64,000 nucleotides of DNA from Mucilaginibacter sp. (GCA_028288025.1 JAQBOM010000003.1:62001-126000), one strand, 5' to 3'; shown: positions 9,061 through 18,614, numbered from the stretch's first letter. Numbers and translations are program-made. The notes: a model not told the origin generated them from the letters alone.

Positions 9061-10345
9061 TTTAAACAATAAGGTAAGCTATTTTCACCTTATGCTGTTA
9101 ATGGCCAGCTTGCCATTTGACATGTTTTACAGCCACCTGATACTTGTAAGCTTTGCTTTACATACATTAATTCATTTAAATAAAAAACGCATCAAACCGG
9201 TATTCACGATAAGGACATTGGTATTGCAATCTGTATTTTTTATAACCTTGTTGAGCACCATTTATACAGTAAATCCCGCTGTTGCCTTTAACGAGTTGGG
9301 AAGGGAAAGCACTATTTTTATTTTCCCATTGTTGTTTTGCCTTAGCCAGGTCGATTTAAAAAGATACCGTCCACAATTACTGCTGGCATTTGCCCTGATT
9401 TGTACGGCTGCTATAGTCTATTTGTACCTGGATGCCCTTCTTGTCATAAGACATTATCAACTGCCTTATTTAACGCTGTTCTCAAACGCATTTGTTAACC
9501 ATAATTTCTCGGAACCGATAGGTATACATGCCACGTTCTTTTCGATGCAGGTTACGTTGGCGCTGGTTTATTTATTAACCATTTTAATAAAAGAGCGGCA
9601 ATTTTATAACAGATTATTTTACCTCACCTGCTGCATTGTCCTAACCGCCGGGCTAATCCAGCTCTGTTCAAAAACTGTATTCATCGTTTTGATCATCGTT
9701 ATAAACGCCGGCGTACCTTATTTTTTATTGAAGGGTGCAGGCCGGAAAAGGTTTATACTTATTGCCGCCTCTTTTTCAGTTTTGGTATTTGCGGGAATTT
9801 TTAGTTCGAGGACGTTTAAAGCCCGCTATATAACCGGGATGAGGGACGATCTGTCTTCCGTACAGGTGAATGAGACCACTGATACACGGTTAGCCCGGTG
9901 GAAAGCAGCTGGTGAGTTGATCAGTAAATCGCCTGTTATCGGTTACGGAGCGGGGTCAGAAACCGGCCTGCTACACGAAAGCTTCTTTAACAAGAAGATG
10001 TATAGCTCATTTTTAAACAACTTAAACGCACACAACCAGTATCTCAGCTTTTTAATAAAATCGGGTATTTTAGGCCTGCTATTCTATTTGGCAACCTTGG
10101 CATTCGGCTTTAGCTTTGCATTTCGCAAAAGGGATATGCTGTTTTTCACGTTCATGATGCTCATTGCGTTTGTCTCGTTATCCGAAACATTGTTTGATGT
10201 GGATAAAGGCATATTTTACTATACGTTCTTCTTTTCATTTTTCATTTTTTCGTATGAACAGCCCCCGGCAGATAATACCAGGAAGAAAATACCTGCCATG
10301 CCAAAAGAAACAACATTCACTCATCAATATGAATTGGAACATTAA
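9020..10345 (+). CDS. O-antigen ligase / Wzy-like membrane protein
   Basis: A roughly 440-residue polytopic protein with about 11-12 hydrophobic spans. In the second half, GYGAGSETGLLHESF and NAHNQYLSFLIKSGILGLLF match the periplasmic-loop and 'HNxxL...G..GL' signature of the O-antigen ligase family (PF04932). It should transfer polymerised glycan from undecaprenyl carrier to an acceptor, or polymerise it. The open frame begins earlier (8984), inside the upstream gene; ATG 9020 or 9032 is more likely, and all candidates overlap the previous gene. It is the second Wzy/WaaL-like protein in the cluster, so one may polymerise and the other ligate. Confidence 0.86.
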   Translation: MDRGMNKLLPYRDSLNNKVSYFHLMLLMASLPFDMFYSHLILVSFALHTLIHLNKKRIKPVFTIRTLVLQSVFFITLLSTIYTVNPAVAFNELGRESTIFIFPLLFCLSQVDLKRYRPQLLLAFALICTAAIVYLYLDALLVIRHYQLPYLTLFSNAFVNHNFSEPIGIHATFFSMQVTLALVYLLTILIKERQFYNRLFYLTCCIVLTAGLIQLCSKTVFIVLIIVINAGVPYFLLKGAGRKRFILIAASFSVLVFAGIFSSRTFKARYITGMRDDLSSVQVNETTDTRLARWKAAGELISKSPVIGYGAGSETGLLHESFFNKKMYSSFLNNLNAHNQYLSFLIKSGILGLLFYLATLAFGFSFAFRKRDMLFFTFMMLIAFVSLSETLFDVDKGIFYYTFFFSFFIFSYEQPPADNTRKKIPAMPKETTFTHQYELEH

Positions 10346-10474
10346 AAAGCACCGGATGGTTAACGAACTGATTTTTAATCAGAATTCCCATAATTATTTA
10401 CGGTCACTGGCAACCCGGAAGGCAGTTATCCCGTCATAATTATAAAGCAATGTGCATCGCTATAAAAGATAAAA

Positions 10475-11431
10475 ATGCAAAATAAACTATACCCCTTAAT
10501 GGATAAGAGCTTGTGGGATGTCAAACAAAATATACTTGAGACATTGGCTTATTTTGACCTGTTCAATTATCCGTTAACCCGCGGTGAGGTTTATATATTT
10601 CTGAAAAACAAATACCAATACGAGGATTTTGATGATGCGCTTAGCTGCCTGCTTAACGAGGGAAAGATCCATTTATTTGACAAATTTTATACTTTAAAAA
10701 ACGACCACTACCTGGTTGTCCGCAGAAACGAAGGCAACAAAAAAGCAGGTGAATTGATCAAGACGGCGGGAAAAATAGGGAATATCCTTGTAAGATTCCC
10801 TTATGTGCGGGGCATAGCTATCTCGGGCTCGTTATCAAAAAATTTCGCTGACGAAAACTCCGACATCGACCTGTTTATAATAACAGCAAAAAACCGGCTC
10901 TGGATCGCGCGAACTTTAATGCACTGCTTCAAGAAATTAACGTTTTTAGTTAATAAGGAGCACTTGTTTTGCATGAACTACTATATAGACGAGCAACGGC
11001 TGGAGATCGTTGAAAAAAGCATTTACACTGCCATTGAAATAGGCACCCTTATCCCTTTACAGGGAGATATTATGTTTGAGAAATTTTATGCGGCGAATAC
11101 CTGGACCAGGTCATTCCTCCCCAACAAAAACATGCGCATATCCTCCGCAAAACCGGTAAAAAACTCTTGGCTGAAAAATTTCGGCGAATGGCTGCTAAAT
11201 AATGCCGCCGGCGATGCAATCGATAATTTACTGATGAAAATTACTGCAGGCAGGTGGCTGGAAAAAACCCGCATGAATAAGTTAAACAGCCATGGCATTA
11301 TAATGGGGATGGATACAAACAAACATTTTGCCAAGCCTGATCCTAAGAATTTTCACTACAACCTGCTCGAAAGATACCAGGAAAAAGTGTCCCGGCTTTT
11401 ACAGGGATATGAAAATGGCGTTGCCAATTGA
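10475..11431 (+). CDS. Nucleotidyltransferase-fold protein with winged-helix-like N-terminus
   Basis: A 318-residue protein. About residues 12-85 form a compact alpha/beta segment (YFDLFNYPLTRGEVYIFLK ... GKIHLFDKFYTLKND) that resembles a winged-helix fold. About residues 100-135 carry IAISGSLSKNFADENSDIDL, the GS-x10-DxD signature of the Pol-beta-like minimal nucleotidyltransferases. The C-terminal 180 residues are helical and basic and not recognised. It ends 1 bp before the convergent methyltransferase gene. Such proteins often accompany radical-SAM/B12 proteins in glycan clusters, but the substrate is unknown. An antisense-toxin role (AbiEii/MenT-like) is less likely, as there is no antitoxin partner. 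Confidence 0.72.
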   Translation: MQNKLYPLMDKSLWDVKQNILETLAYFDLFNYPLTRGEVYIFLKNKYQYEDFDDALSCLLNEGKIHLFDKFYTLKNDHYLVVRRNEGNKKAGELIKTAGKIGNILVRFPYVRGIAISGSLSKNFADENSDIDLFIITAKNRLWIARTLMHCFKKLTFLVNKEHLFCMNYYIDEQRLEIVEKSIYTAIEIGTLIPLQGDIMFEKFYAANTWTRSFLPNKNMRISSAKPVKNSWLKNFGEWLLNNAAGDAIDNLLMKITAGRWLEKTRMNKLNSHGIIMGMDTNKHFAKPDPKNFHYNLLERYQEKVSRLLQGYENGVAN

Positions 11432-11432
11432 G

Positions 11433-12254
11433 CTATCTCTTTTTAAATGATATAATATAATAGTCGCCAATATATTTCCACGGCCAGCGCGATTTCAGCT
11501 TATCTTCTTTCGATTTTAAATATTCATACAGGGTGGGGTGCCTTTCGGCAAAGCCTTCGATGTACGATGGCGGAACTATAGTACACAGGCCTTCAATGCT
11601 TAATAAGTCAAACCGGTTTTTTAACCTGCTGATAATAAATGAAGGATTATAATACCAGCACTTAAAATTAACGCCTTCAATACGTGCCTTGCTGCCGTTT
11701 GCGCTAAAAAACCTCCGGAATGCGGTTCGGAATTTTCCTTTGAAAATTAGCAGTGTTTCCCACAAACAAAATTTTGGTAAAATAACCAGGGTAACAATAC
11801 CATTCGCTTTAACTAACCCGGCAAATGATGACAAAACTTTATCTAACTCATGGGTACAGTTTAACCCGGCGAAGTTGGAGAAAATAAGATCATAAGGCTC
11901 CGTGCTTTTTAATTCCGATAAGTTTGTGAATGAACAAATTTCTGTACTGACGCTCTTCCCCAGCCCTGCGGTTTCAATTTTTTGCCTTAGCTCCCGCTGC
12001 ATGCCTGTCGATATATCTGTGGCGTGCACCGTATGTCCTTTTTGCGCAAAAAACAACGCGTCTTCGCCGGTGCCGGTGTTTAGTTCCAGTATAGAACTGT
12101 TTGGGGCTAAATATTGCAACACGTGGTTGCGTACCCGTTCCCGTTTATAATTGATAATGGTGTTGCCAGAATATACCTGGTCAAAAACACCGGACTGGGC
12201 GGTAAATGCTGCTTCAGCATAACTTTCATTGTCAATTGCCAGCGTTGTTTTCAT
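11433..12254 (-). CDS. Class I SAM-dependent methyltransferase
   Basis: A 273-residue Rossmann-fold methyltransferase: motif I NSSILELNTGTGEDALFFA near residue 55, motif II HTVHATDIS, and a post-II segment PYDLIFSNFAGLNC. In motif I the usual acidic-GxGxG reads ELNTGTGED. The C-terminal half (KARIEGVNFKCWYYNPSF) is family-unspecific. Its start overlaps the stop of the upstream radical-SAM gene as ATGA, so the two are made together. The likely role is methylation of a sugar, lipid or small-molecule product of the radical-SAM module; the acceptor is unknown. Confidence 0.88.
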   Translation of the reverse strand: MKTTLAIDNESYAEAAFTAQSGVFDQVYSGNTIINYKRERVRNHVLQYLAPNSSILELNTGTGEDALFFAQKGHTVHATDISTGMQRELRQKIETAGLGKSVSTEICSFTNLSELKSTEPYDLIFSNFAGLNCTHELDKVLSSFAGLVKANGIVTLVILPKFCLWETLLIFKGKFRTAFRRFFSANGSKARIEGVNFKCWYYNPSFIISRLKNRFDLLSIEGLCTIVPPSYIEGFAERHPTLYEYLKSKEDKLKSRWPWKYIGDYYIISFKKR

Positions 12255-13723
12255 CGCGACATTCCTTCCAGTTGTTGTAATTTAAACTTTTCAACAAGCG
12301 CGGCCGGCGCGTGATAAAAAACCGACAGGGCTTTCCTTAAACTTTTAAGATTAGCGGCGAAGGGGTGCCTGAGTAATTTAACAAAGCTATTTTTGGCCAG
12401 GTGTTGATGATAATTTTGATGGACATACCTATGCAGCTGTTTATAATAGGACGGCGGGTAGGTATTACTGAACATCAGCGCCATTTCATCAGAATCAGTC
12501 CAGTTGGTTTTTTGCTTCAGTTCGGCCTTTACCTTTTCATAAAACGACGTCCCCGGCAAGGGGTACGAAACGGAGATGCCTATTTCAAATGGCAGGAGCT
12601 CGTTTATCATGCTAATAGTTTGTTGTATATCCGCTTTCAGTTCCCCGGGATACCCGAACTGGATAAAAAATGAAGGCTTTATTCCGTTATCCTTCATCAG
12701 GCGCGTAGCCAGGCGTATTTGGTCAACGGTGATGCCCTTATCCATAGCATCAAGTATTTTTTGTGACCCGCTTTCGGCCCCTACCCAAACATTTTCGCAG
12801 CCGGACGCGGCCAGGGCGTTTACAGTATCCTCGTATATCAGCAGGTCGGCCCTTGATTGTATCTTAAATCTGATTTTTACTTTCTCCTTTTGCAGTAGCC
12901 GTGCAAATTCAATCATCCACCCCGGTTTCAATCCAAAAATATCGTCGCAAAACCATATATGATCAATTTGAAAGTTTTGCTTCAATAATTTTATCTCCGC
13001 GACTACGTTTTCCGGGCTTCTTGAATTATACCGGTTACCATAAATGGGTTTGGCGCACCAGTTACACTTAAAAGGACATCCCCGGGTTGTGCTCATGTTC
13101 AAAGAAAAATATCCGGCATGTTTTACCCACGTTCCCCTGTACAATCCCATATCAACCAAATCCCAGGCAGGCAATGGCAAGCTGTCCAGATCTTTGAACA
13201 CCGGCCTGCCGGACGATTTAACCACTTGATCGTCTTTTATATAAGCAAGCCCGTTTATGCCTGAAAAATCTTCAAAATCATTTTCGACAGCGTTAACGAG
13301 CTCCAATAGCGTATGCTCTGCCTCCCCTATAATTACAAAGTCGGCACCCTCTTTCAGATAGCTGTCATACCGGTCCGTTGCATCCGAGCTGGATACGATA
13401 ACAGTACACCCGGCCGCTTTTGCAAGCTTGCACATGCTGAAGGCGGCCTCGCGCATGTTTGTGAGGCACATTTTGGTAAGATAATTAAAGCCGTCATCAT
13501 AAATAACAAAAAATCTCGGGCGGTTTTTTTCCAGCGCACCGATCACATCATTAGGATCAGCTACAAACATGCTGTCAAAAAGGGATACCCGGTACCCATT
13601 CTCCCGCATAAAAGCGGCCGCGATCAGCGTGGCCAAAGGCGGGTATGGCTGCCCCAACTGCCATTGCTTTGGATCGAAGCGTAAGAAATATGAATGCGTG
13701 AAGAGAATATCTGTCATGTTCAC
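12251..13723 (-). CDS. B12-binding-type radical SAM protein
   Basis: A 490-residue protein. The N-terminal 150 residues have the alternating alpha/beta pattern of the cobalamin-binding domain that precedes many radical-SAM cores (PPLATLIAAAFMRENGYRVS, then an EGADFVIIGEAE strand). No DxHxxG motif is visible, so B12 binding is not certain. The radical-SAM core carries TTRGCPFKCNWCAKP (CxxxCxxC) near residue 213 and the GxE-like VWVGAESGSQKILDAM. It should cleave SAM to a 5'-deoxyadenosyl radical for C-methylation or rearrangement. It is coupled to the downstream methyltransferase. Confidence 0.9.
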   Translation of the reverse strand: MNMTDILFTHSYFLRFDPKQWQLGQPYPPLATLIAAAFMRENGYRVSLFDSMFVADPNDVIGALEKNRPRFFVIYDDGFNYLTKMCLTNMREAAFSMCKLAKAAGCTVIVSSSDATDRYDSYLKEGADFVIIGEAEHTLLELVNAVENDFEDFSGINGLAYIKDDQVVKSSGRPVFKDLDSLPLPAWDLVDMGLYRGTWVKHAGYFSLNMSTTRGCPFKCNWCAKPIYGNRYNSRSPENVVAEIKLLKQNFQIDHIWFCDDIFGLKPGWMIEFARLLQKEKVKIRFKIQSRADLLIYEDTVNALAASGCENVWVGAESGSQKILDAMDKGITVDQIRLATRLMKDNGIKPSFFIQFGYPGELKADIQQTISMINELLPFEIGISVSYPLPGTSFYEKVKAELKQKTNWTDSDEMALMFSNTYPPSYYKQLHRYVHQNYHQHLAKNSFVKLLRHPFAANLKSLRKALSVFYHAPAALVEKFKLQQLEGMSR

Positions 13724-13825
13724 CTTGTTTATCTGTTATACCGCCGCAACGTGACTTATATATAAACTACGTCGCCGGCAACAAAAGGGTTGCTACATAA
13801 AGTTTCAAGTAAAATTAATTCTGTT

Positions 13826-15310
13826 TTACCGTCTCTTTATTTTATAAATATTATAACTGTCCCTGCATGTTAAAAAATAATAGTTGTGTTCAACCAAAGT
13901 ATCAACAAACTGCCGTAGATCCGGGCCTACGTTTTGTTTATAGTCCGGAAACATTGGTACCAGGATCATCCCGGGTTCATTTTTTGAAAGCTCTTTAAAA
14001 AACATACGTTTGGCGATGTCCGTTTGGGTTACATTGAAATAAATAGTTGGCGACAACCGCTCTGAATACGCTTGCACCTGCGCGCCATAACCTGCTACAA
14101 AAACCTTCTCCCCGGCAGGTGTATTATCTTTTATCCAACGGCCAAGCTCCTTTCTGGCGCCCTCGTCCGGAATTGTGTAAGGCCCCGCACAGGTGGTAGC
14201 TGCATTCTCCGGTTCGTTAAAAAGCAGCTTTTTGAAATTAATAAGCGGCTCCAACAGTTTCGGAAAAAACATGATCAAAATAATTACCGCGACTTGCTTT
14301 ACCGGTATTTTGTAAACATTAATAAGATATGTGACAGCTATGGCATTTATGAGCGACAGCGGCGGCAGCATTTCCTTTAGATGTACATTGGTATATTTTC
14401 CGAGAACAGCGATCCCTATAAATTCCACAATAAGCCATAAGACAAACAAATCGACCTTTCTTTTTATAAAAAAATATACAAGTGCAAGCGGATAAAACAA
14501 TATCAATTCTGTGTAGAAAAATTTATCAGTAAAATTTTCCAGTTTCCACATAAGGGTATGATCCGTGGTGCTGCCCGGCCCAAAGTTATCTGCCAGTCCA
14601 TAGGTAAATAGATCGTGAAAACCAATGCCGGAAAAGGCAGCAATCATTAAAAGAAAACAAATAGCCGAAAATACCCCGGCGCAAAATATCAGCGCACTCG
14701 TTTTGCTTCTATGAAAAGATACAGCCAGTATGGCGATGATGCCAAAAATGGCAGATAAGCGAAATCCAAATCCTACACCGGCAGCCAGGCCGGACAGGAA
14801 AAAGCCCATTTTGCCTTTCGCAGTAATACCAAGATAAAACGCTATGATCACAAACACGATCTCGTAAGTCTCGGTATATGAAACATACCGTCCGCCCGTG
14901 CCGTGCCAGGTAAGCGACAAGCCATAAAACAAAATAGCAATTTTGCCCGCCCGCTCTCCCGAAATGTGTTTGGCTATCTTATAAACATAATAAATGCCGA
15001 TCGATTGAAAAATGGTGCCAAGTACTCTCGGGAACCAATAGTTTACGCCAAAAAGCGCATCGGATAATCCAAAAACGGCAAATATCAACGGTGATTTATT
15101 GTCAGCCCCGCCGGAATAAGGGACGAGATCATGCCGGAACCAGTTGCGGCCTATGTAATGCCACATGGCCTCGTCAAATGAGAGGCAAAAACCGGTAGTA
15201 AGCAAGGTGACAAATAATTGCAGCAAGGCAAGTAAAAGAATGATCTGCACCGCGCCTGGCTGCCACCGTTTGGTGGTTTGTTTAATTACCATGTTCGGTA
15301 GTTTAAGCAT
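13826..15310 (-). CDS. GT-C membrane glycosyltransferase (ArnT/PMT, GT39/GT83-like)
   Basis: A 494-residue protein with about 10-12 hydrophobic spans. The first outer loop contains GFCLSFDEAMWHYIGRNW, with the Asp-Glu pair that is catalytic in GT-C enzymes using polyprenyl-phosphate sugars. NKSPLIFAVFGLSDALFGV and WFPRVLGTIFQSIGIYYVYK follow the ArnT pattern. The C-terminal 120 residues form a soluble periplasmic domain. It probably transfers a sugar from a polyprenyl-phosphate donor on the periplasmic side, for example onto lipid A, glycan or protein. The start overlaps the previous gene by 8 bp; ATG 15292 is an alternative. Confidence 0.86.
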   Translation of the reverse strand: MLKLPNMVIKQTTKRWQPGAVQIILLLALLQLFVTLLTTGFCLSFDEAMWHYIGRNWFRHDLVPYSGGADNKSPLIFAVFGLSDALFGVNYWFPRVLGTIFQSIGIYYVYKIAKHISGERAGKIAILFYGLSLTWHGTGGRYVSYTETYEIVFVIIAFYLGITAKGKMGFFLSGLAAGVGFGFRLSAIFGIIAILAVSFHRSKTSALIFCAGVFSAICFLLMIAAFSGIGFHDLFTYGLADNFGPGSTTDHTLMWKLENFTDKFFYTELILFYPLALVYFFIKRKVDLFVLWLIVEFIGIAVLGKYTNVHLKEMLPPLSLINAIAVTYLINVYKIPVKQVAVIILIMFFPKLLEPLINFKKLLFNEPENAATTCAGPYTIPDEGARKELGRWIKDNTPAGEKVFVAGYGAQVQAYSERLSPTIYFNVTQTDIAKRMFFKELSKNEPGMILVPMFPDYKQNVGPDLRQFVDTLVEHNYYFLTCRDSYNIYKIKRR

Positions 15311-16358
15311 TAACTACCGGGTTAGCCCACGCCGGTAAATTTAGCGAGCATACACATTTCACGCAGGTTGCATTTTCGTTCATATTAAGATTTTTGCGAA
15401 ATCTTATGGCTTCGGTGCTGTTTAATATTTCACCTAACGACGAATCTTTTATATTCCCTATCGTGTCGTGAAAAAAGCACGGCCGTACGCTGCCGTCGGC
15501 CTCTATCACGGTTGACACCCAGGGGGCATTGCACTTTTTGAAAGGAAAGAGATTTAAATTGTAATATGCCGCGTAATACTGGTAAATATCCTGGATTTTC
15601 GCCGGTGATTCGGCAATGAACCCCGATGTAAAGTCGGCCTGGTTACCTAAAATCCTTGTGATTACTTCCTGCAGTTCGGGCAACTCGTTTTTTGATATCA
15701 ATATTTCATTTTGTTTTGGTTCTTCCCATGCCATTTGCCTGTTAAAAGCGTGGCTGCTCACATCGGCAGGTAAAAAACTAACCTGGTCAATACCGATCTG
15801 CCTGGCTTCGCGAATGATCGCTTCCCAGTTTCTGAAATTGAGCCGGTGGATGACGGTCCTGGCGGTGATTCTATAATGCGGGTTAAGGTATCGTAGCGCC
15901 TCTATACCGTCTTTCAGTTTATTAAAGGCTCCCGGAATATTCCTGATCGCATCATGAAGCGCCTCGTCGCCATCCAGCGAAACGATCAGATCATCTACCC
16001 ATTCAACCAGCTGGATCGCATTTTTTTTTATCGTCAATCCGGTGGTAAGCAAGGTGACTTTTATGTTCAGGCTTTTGATCAGCTCACACAATTTAAAAAA
16101 ATTGGCATTCAGCAAAGCCTCCCCTCCGGACATTACCACTTGCTGCGTTCCTAATTTTTTTAATGAACTTAATAAACCTGCAATATCGCTTTCAGTAAGC
16201 TGCTTAAGATTTTTATTGTCCTTCCATATATCACACATCACACACCGGCAGTTACACGCACTATGCGGCATCAATATCACAACAGGAAGGGCAGATATCC
16301 TGCTTGTTTGTAAGGTAAGATAGCGGTTAACCGTTTTATGTAGTGATTGCCCAAACAT
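15303..16358 (-). CDS. Radical SAM/SPASM-domain protein
   Basis: A 351-residue protein. The radical-SAM motif reads MPHSACNCRCVMCDIWKDN (CxxxCxxC) near residue 33, and VVMSGGEALLNANFF supplies the GGE SAM-binding motif. The C-terminal half has a SPASM-like cysteine set (FKKCNAPWVSTVIEADGSV, PCFFH, then CVKCVC), expected to bind one or two auxiliary Fe-S clusters. SPASM enzymes modify peptides, enzymes or sugars. No candidate precursor peptide is seen nearby, so a small-molecule or glycan substrate is more likely. It lies 4 bp after the methyltransferase gene. Confidence 0.92.
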   Translation of the reverse strand: MFGQSLHKTVNRYLTLQTSRISALPVVILMPHSACNCRCVMCDIWKDNKNLKQLTESDIAGLLSSLKKLGTQQVVMSGGEALLNANFFKLCELIKSLNIKVTLLTTGLTIKKNAIQLVEWVDDLIVSLDGDEALHDAIRNIPGAFNKLKDGIEALRYLNPHYRITARTVIHRLNFRNWEAIIREARQIGIDQVSFLPADVSSHAFNRQMAWEEPKQNEILISKNELPELQEVITRILGNQADFTSGFIAESPAKIQDIYQYYAAYYNLNLFPFKKCNAPWVSTVIEADGSVRPCFFHDTIGNIKDSSLGEILNSTEAIRFRKNLNMNENATCVKCVCSLNLPAWANPVVNA

Positions 16359-16362
16359 GTTG

Positions 16363-17106
16363 TTAATGCTTTATTACTATCCAATAAAATAGTTCCCTTT
16401 TTGTGAATTTGTTATATATACTACGGGGATTGACCAGCACCTCATAGTTAAAATCGTTGAGTGCATCTAAAGAATGATGAAAGTAATAAGCGGCCATTTC
16501 GGGGTAGCCTAATGCTGAATAATAATCTTTAGTCCTTTTAGAGGCGCCTTTGATCTCGCTGTTTTTATAAAAATGTGAATCAAGAATATGCAGCTCGCCT
16601 TTTTTTGCCAGGCAGGATAAGGCATTATACAGTATGTTTTTTACTGACGGGAAATATTGTATCGACGCCGCAAATAAAATGATGTTAAATTTTTCATCTG
16701 AAAACTTTTTCGGGTTAAAACTATCCCATCTAAATTCAAGATTGTCCTTTTTAAATAAGCGTTTGGCCTGGGTGATCTCGTCGGCATTGACATCTATCCC
16801 GATTACTTCCGAACCGGCAATTACTGCGCATTTGGACGACAACCAGCCATTGCCGCAGCCTATCTCTAAAATTTTTAAAGGCTGGTTCTTCTTTTCAAGA
16901 TAAGCTATCAATCGTTTGGACGATCGTTTTCTTATTTTCCATTCGTCGAAGTGAATATGGGATACGTCAATGTCCGGCAAAAACATGACCTCGCAATCAG
17001 ATAATACGCGTTTTTCCTTTCGGCGCACCTCAATATACAGATCCTCAAAACCCGTATCCAGCAATTGCGCGCTGCCTTCCCTGTTGTCTTCACTCATATT
17101 CACCAT
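16363..17106 (-). CDS. Class I SAM-dependent methyltransferase
   Basis: A roughly 247-residue Rossmann-fold methyltransferase: motif I LKILEIGCGNGWLSSKCA, motif II EVIGIDVNADEITQAKRLF, post-I FNIILFAASIQYFPSVKNIL and a later KKGELHILDSHFYK strand. These fit the Methyltransf_11/25 group. The open frame extends to 17148, inside the upstream gene. The starts at 17106 or 17097 are preferred because the upstream stop is at 17112. Tight spacing with radical-SAM genes on both sides suggests it acts in the same pathway. The acceptor is unknown. Confidence 0.88.
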   Translation of the reverse strand: MVNMSEDNREGSAQLLDTGFEDLYIEVRRKEKRVLSDCEVMFLPDIDVSHIHFDEWKIRKRSSKRLIAYLEKKNQPLKILEIGCGNGWLSSKCAVIAGSEVIGIDVNADEITQAKRLFKKDNLEFRWDSFNPKKFSDEKFNIILFAASIQYFPSVKNILYNALSCLAKKGELHILDSHFYKNSEIKGASKRTKDYYSALGYPEMAAYYFHHSLDALNDFNYEVLVNPRSIYNKFTKRELFYWIVIKH

Positions 17107-17111
17107 CGGAA

Positions 17112-18614
17112 TTAAAAACCCTGTATTTCCGGTTGCCGGTATTTCCAAACTTTTTGCAGAAGTTTTATCTCATAGGGGTATTTGTAAAGATTTGCCTTAT
17201 ACCGCAATCCGGCAACCATTTGTATTGCCTTTCGCTTTAAAACGTTTAAACGGATATCGGTTACTGTGGGATAAACGCCATTCAATACCGTCTCAAAATC
17301 CCTTATCTTGTCTATCATTTCAGAGGTTAACCAGGGTGTAAGTGGGTTTTTCCGCAAATCAAAATTTTCCCATGCCGGGCTCACCCAGTCGTCCAAATCC
17401 CGGGGATATTTAAATCCCGCAGCCTGCACCTGTTTATATAATGTTGAACCCTCGGTTGGTACCGGGCTGTAGGTATACAATACAATTTCAGTTCGTGGAT
17501 TTACCTGCTTCACTTGCTTTATAAAATCGATTTCAAAATCAATTTGCGCCTGCACTTGCTCAGGCGTTGGCGCCGGTGTGCCTAAAACAAAAGAATATTC
17601 AGGTATGATATCAAATTTCTTTAAGCGTTCCGCAAACCTGATGATCTGGTCGCCGGTTTGCGTTCCGCCTTTATCAAGCTGTTCAAGAATTAAATTATTC
17701 CCGCTTTCGGCGCCGAAAAAAATGATCTTGCATCCCGCCTCCCTGATTAAAGCCAGCGACGAATCTTTAAACTTATCCATCGTATCTATACGGGCCATAC
17801 CCCACCACGACATTTTTTCGGGTTTGATCAGGTTAGCGAATTCCACCGTTCTTTTCTCTGAAACAAAAAAATTATTATCGTGAAACTCGATGGCATCAGC
17901 ACCCCATTTATCTTTTATATATTTTATATCATTATAAACCGTTTGGGCCGACTTTGCTTTCCACCTCGCTTCGTAAATGGGCACCACGGCACAAAACGAA
18001 CAGGTGAACGGACAGCCTATACTCGAGTGATAAGCCAATGTTTTTTCTCCCAAAAAAGTTTTGCCGAGATATTGCTTTCCAATGGAGTAAAATTGATTCA
18101 ACTTATTATAGGGCAGCGGCGGCAGCGAATCCTGGTCAATAAGGTCTTCTTTCGCGGTTTTTACGATTTCATTTCCTGCTTTATAAATCAGGTTTTTTAT
18201 AAACTCATACGGTGTATTATTCTCAAACGCATCGATCAGTTGCGGAAACGCGTGGTCGCCGGGGCCATTGATGATAAAATCAACGTATCCAGAATCCAGT
18301 ATCACTTTGGGATGGCTTGAAGGGAAATAGCCGCCCCATATCATTACCGTATGAGGAAACATTTCTTTGATGGCTTTCACAAGCGGTATTGATTGCCTTA
18401 ATTGTGGCCCGGGCATTACAGTAAACCCCAGGTATTTATATTCGCCGGTTTTTAAATACGATTCTATTTTGGTAAGCGGCTCGTTCTCACAATTTCCATC
18501 AACCACAACCCACTCGTATTTTCCGTCTATGGCAGCGGCAATATTTAAAATGGAATTTGGAATCCGATGTTTCGCGGTCGCGCTTTTGGGGTTGAACAGT
18601 AATATCTTATTCAT
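17112..18614 (-). CDS. B12-binding-type radical SAM protein
   Basis: About 500 residues from the chosen start, MNKILLFNPKSATAKHRIP, which begins the cobalamin-binding-like domain as in the B12/radical-SAM family; the open frame extends 37 codons further upstream. VMIWGGYFPSSHPKVILDSG is the usual B12-domain end strand, though no DxHxxG is obvious. The radical-SAM motif SSIGCPFTCSFCAVVP (CxxxCxxC) and the SAM-binding KIIFFGAESGNNLILEQLDK are clear. A C-terminal helical domain follows. It is the first gene of the minus-strand radical-SAM block and is divergent from the methyltransferase at 18857. Confidence 0.9.
   Translation of the reverse strand: MNKILLFNPKSATAKHRIPNSILNIAAAIDGKYEWVVVDGNCENEPLTKIESYLKTGEYKYLGFTVMPGPQLRQSIPLVKAIKEMFPHTVMIWGGYFPSSHPKVILDSGYVDFIINGPGDHAFPQLIDAFENNTPYEFIKNLIYKAGNEIVKTAKEDLIDQDSLPPLPYNKLNQFYSIGKQYLGKTFLGEKTLAYHSSIGCPFTCSFCAVVPIYEARWKAKSAQTVYNDIKYIKDKWGADAIEFHDNNFFVSEKRTVEFANLIKPEKMSWWGMARIDTMDKFKDSSLALIREAGCKIIFFGAESGNNLILEQLDKGGTQTGDQIIRFAERLKKFDIIPEYSFVLGTPAPTPEQVQAQIDFEIDFIKQVKQVNPRTEIVLYTYSPVPTEGSTLYKQVQAAGFKYPRDLDDWVSPAWENFDLRKNPLTPWLTSEMIDKIRDFETVLNGVYPTVTDIRLNVLKRKAIQMVAGLRYKANLYKYPYEIKLLQKVWKYRQPEIQGF

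Noticed and set aside
10475..11431. Toxin-antitoxin or abortive-infection nucleotidyltransferase (AbiEii/MenT)
   Set aside because: No antitoxin-like partner is adjacent and the gene sits tightly in the glycan cluster, so a biosynthetic role is more likely.
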